Shown here: in pieces, positions 63,680 to 64,000 of the stretch
Position numbering within the stretch: position 1 is the stretch's first letter
Layout of the letters: each line of letters begins with the position of its first letter
NCBI RefSeq assembly: GCF_000247995.1
Contig: NZ_BAFE01000053.1
Span: forward strand, 31,995-95,994
Direction of reading: 5' to 3'
Length of the DNA: 64,000 nucleotides
Source of the DNA: Mobilicoccus pelagius NBRC 104925
GTDB lineage: Bacteria > Actinomycetota > Actinomycetes > Actinomycetales > Dermatophilaceae
Program-made: the position numbers and the translations under genes
Notes under the pieces: model-generated
What the model saw: the letters and a program-made list of their open reading frames with translations, nothing else
Databases searched by the model: none
Told to the model about the DNA's origin: nothing

Positions 63680-64000
63680 CTACCCCGGAATCCTCGTCGA
63701 TGCCGTCGTCACGTCGAACTCCCCCGTCGCCGCTGCCGTGATGAGGGACTGCTTGTACTCCTGAAGGTGCTCTACTATTGCCTTAATGGAAGCACGCATG
63801 GCGGCATGATTCTCGCTTGCGCGGTGAAGCTGTCGAATCCTCCGAGCTTGCTCTTCCCGGGACGGGAGTGGAACCATGAAGGATGCCACCTCGGAAAGGT
63901 TGATGACACCCTGTGCAGCGCCATATTGGACCCTTTCAACATTCCACTTGCCCAAGGGGGAGTTGAAGAAGGAAGCCAGCCAATGTGGGTCAAGACTGGG
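63680..64000 (-). CDS. hsdS: Type I restriction enzyme, S subunit (C-terminal part)
   Basis: The reverse strand is open from the window edge to a stop at 63680 (106 codons). It reads DPHWLASFFNSP and QGVINLSEVASFMVPLPS, the end of a target recognition domain, then SREEQARRI with a coiled conserved helix EHLQEYKQSLITAAATGEFDV. These are the usual C-terminal features of HsdS, which sets the DNA sequence recognised. Base composition is visibly lower in GC than in the rest of the window, as often seen in HsdS genes moved by transfer. The N-terminal part and first recognition domain lie outside. Confidence 0.9.
   Translation of the reverse strand, partial: PSLDPHWLASFFNSPLGKWNVERVQYGAAQGVINLSEVASFMVPLPSREEQARRIRQLHRASENHAAMRASIKAIVEHLQEYKQSLITAAATGEFDVTTASTRIPG

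Overview
The window is chromosomal DNA of a very GC-rich actinobacterium. Evidence for this is the set of Lsr2, DisA, ClpC1, two-domain LysX, Ku plus LigD-type proteins and a zincin-2 metallopeptidase, frequent GTG starts, and several genes with a -10 hexamer 6-8 nt before the start codon and no ribosome binding site (RBS). I favour Micrococcales, perhaps near Dermatophilaceae, as an inference only. Genes are dense with many 1-11 bp overlaps. I see no tRNA, rRNA, insertion sequence or CRISPR array.

Layout. 1-8.7 kb: the end of a proline dehydrogenase gene, a sugar-phosphate isomerase-like gene, and a deoxynucleoside salvage locus (deoR, nupC and cdd leftward; deoA, deoC and a phospho-sugar mutase rightward) around an imperfect palindrome likely to be the DeoR operator. 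8.8-18.5 kb: ppx/gppA, a Cys-cluster protein with a methyltransferase, radA-disA-mutY, a small secreted protein and a three-gene ABC-2 exporter. 18.8-21.7 kb: nadE-argA-[2Fe-2S] protein in overlapping frames, then gdx behind a guanidine-III riboswitch, and an alpha/beta-hydrolase remnant. 21.8-30 kb: clpC, a bile-acid:sodium symporter homologue, and lysX coupled to a metallo-beta-lactamase-fold gene.

30.3-40.6 kb: an M20D amidohydrolase with an MHS-type permease, panB-panC, a DNA-repair block (nei and ku leftward; separate LigD ligase and polymerase genes rightward), a FhuF-like protein, lsr2 and a small membrane protein. 40.7-48.7 kb: the folate/hpt/tilS block (hpt-folE-folP-folBK, with folB and folK fused and no ftsH between hpt and folE), a zincin, dacB, ppa and cutA.

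48.8-60.4 kb: a broken cardiolipin synthase gene, then a leftward respiratory block. It holds a YfcC-type carrier, a NarX/NarL-like two-component pair, nrfH-nrfA (ammonia-forming nitrite reductase), and a full system II cytochrome c maturation set (TPR protein, CcdA, ResB, CcsB, ResA). NrfA has five CXXCH motifs and no CXXCK, so the neighbouring general haem-ligation system should suffice to mature it. 60.6-64 kb: hsdR and the C-terminal part of hsdS, whose base composition is visibly lower in GC and which runs off the edge.

The strongest non-coding element is the guanidine-III riboswitch at 20972-21015. The best candidate for a co-regulated system is the nitrite-ammonification block with its own sensor pair and haem-ligation genes. 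I found no clearly unprecedented system.
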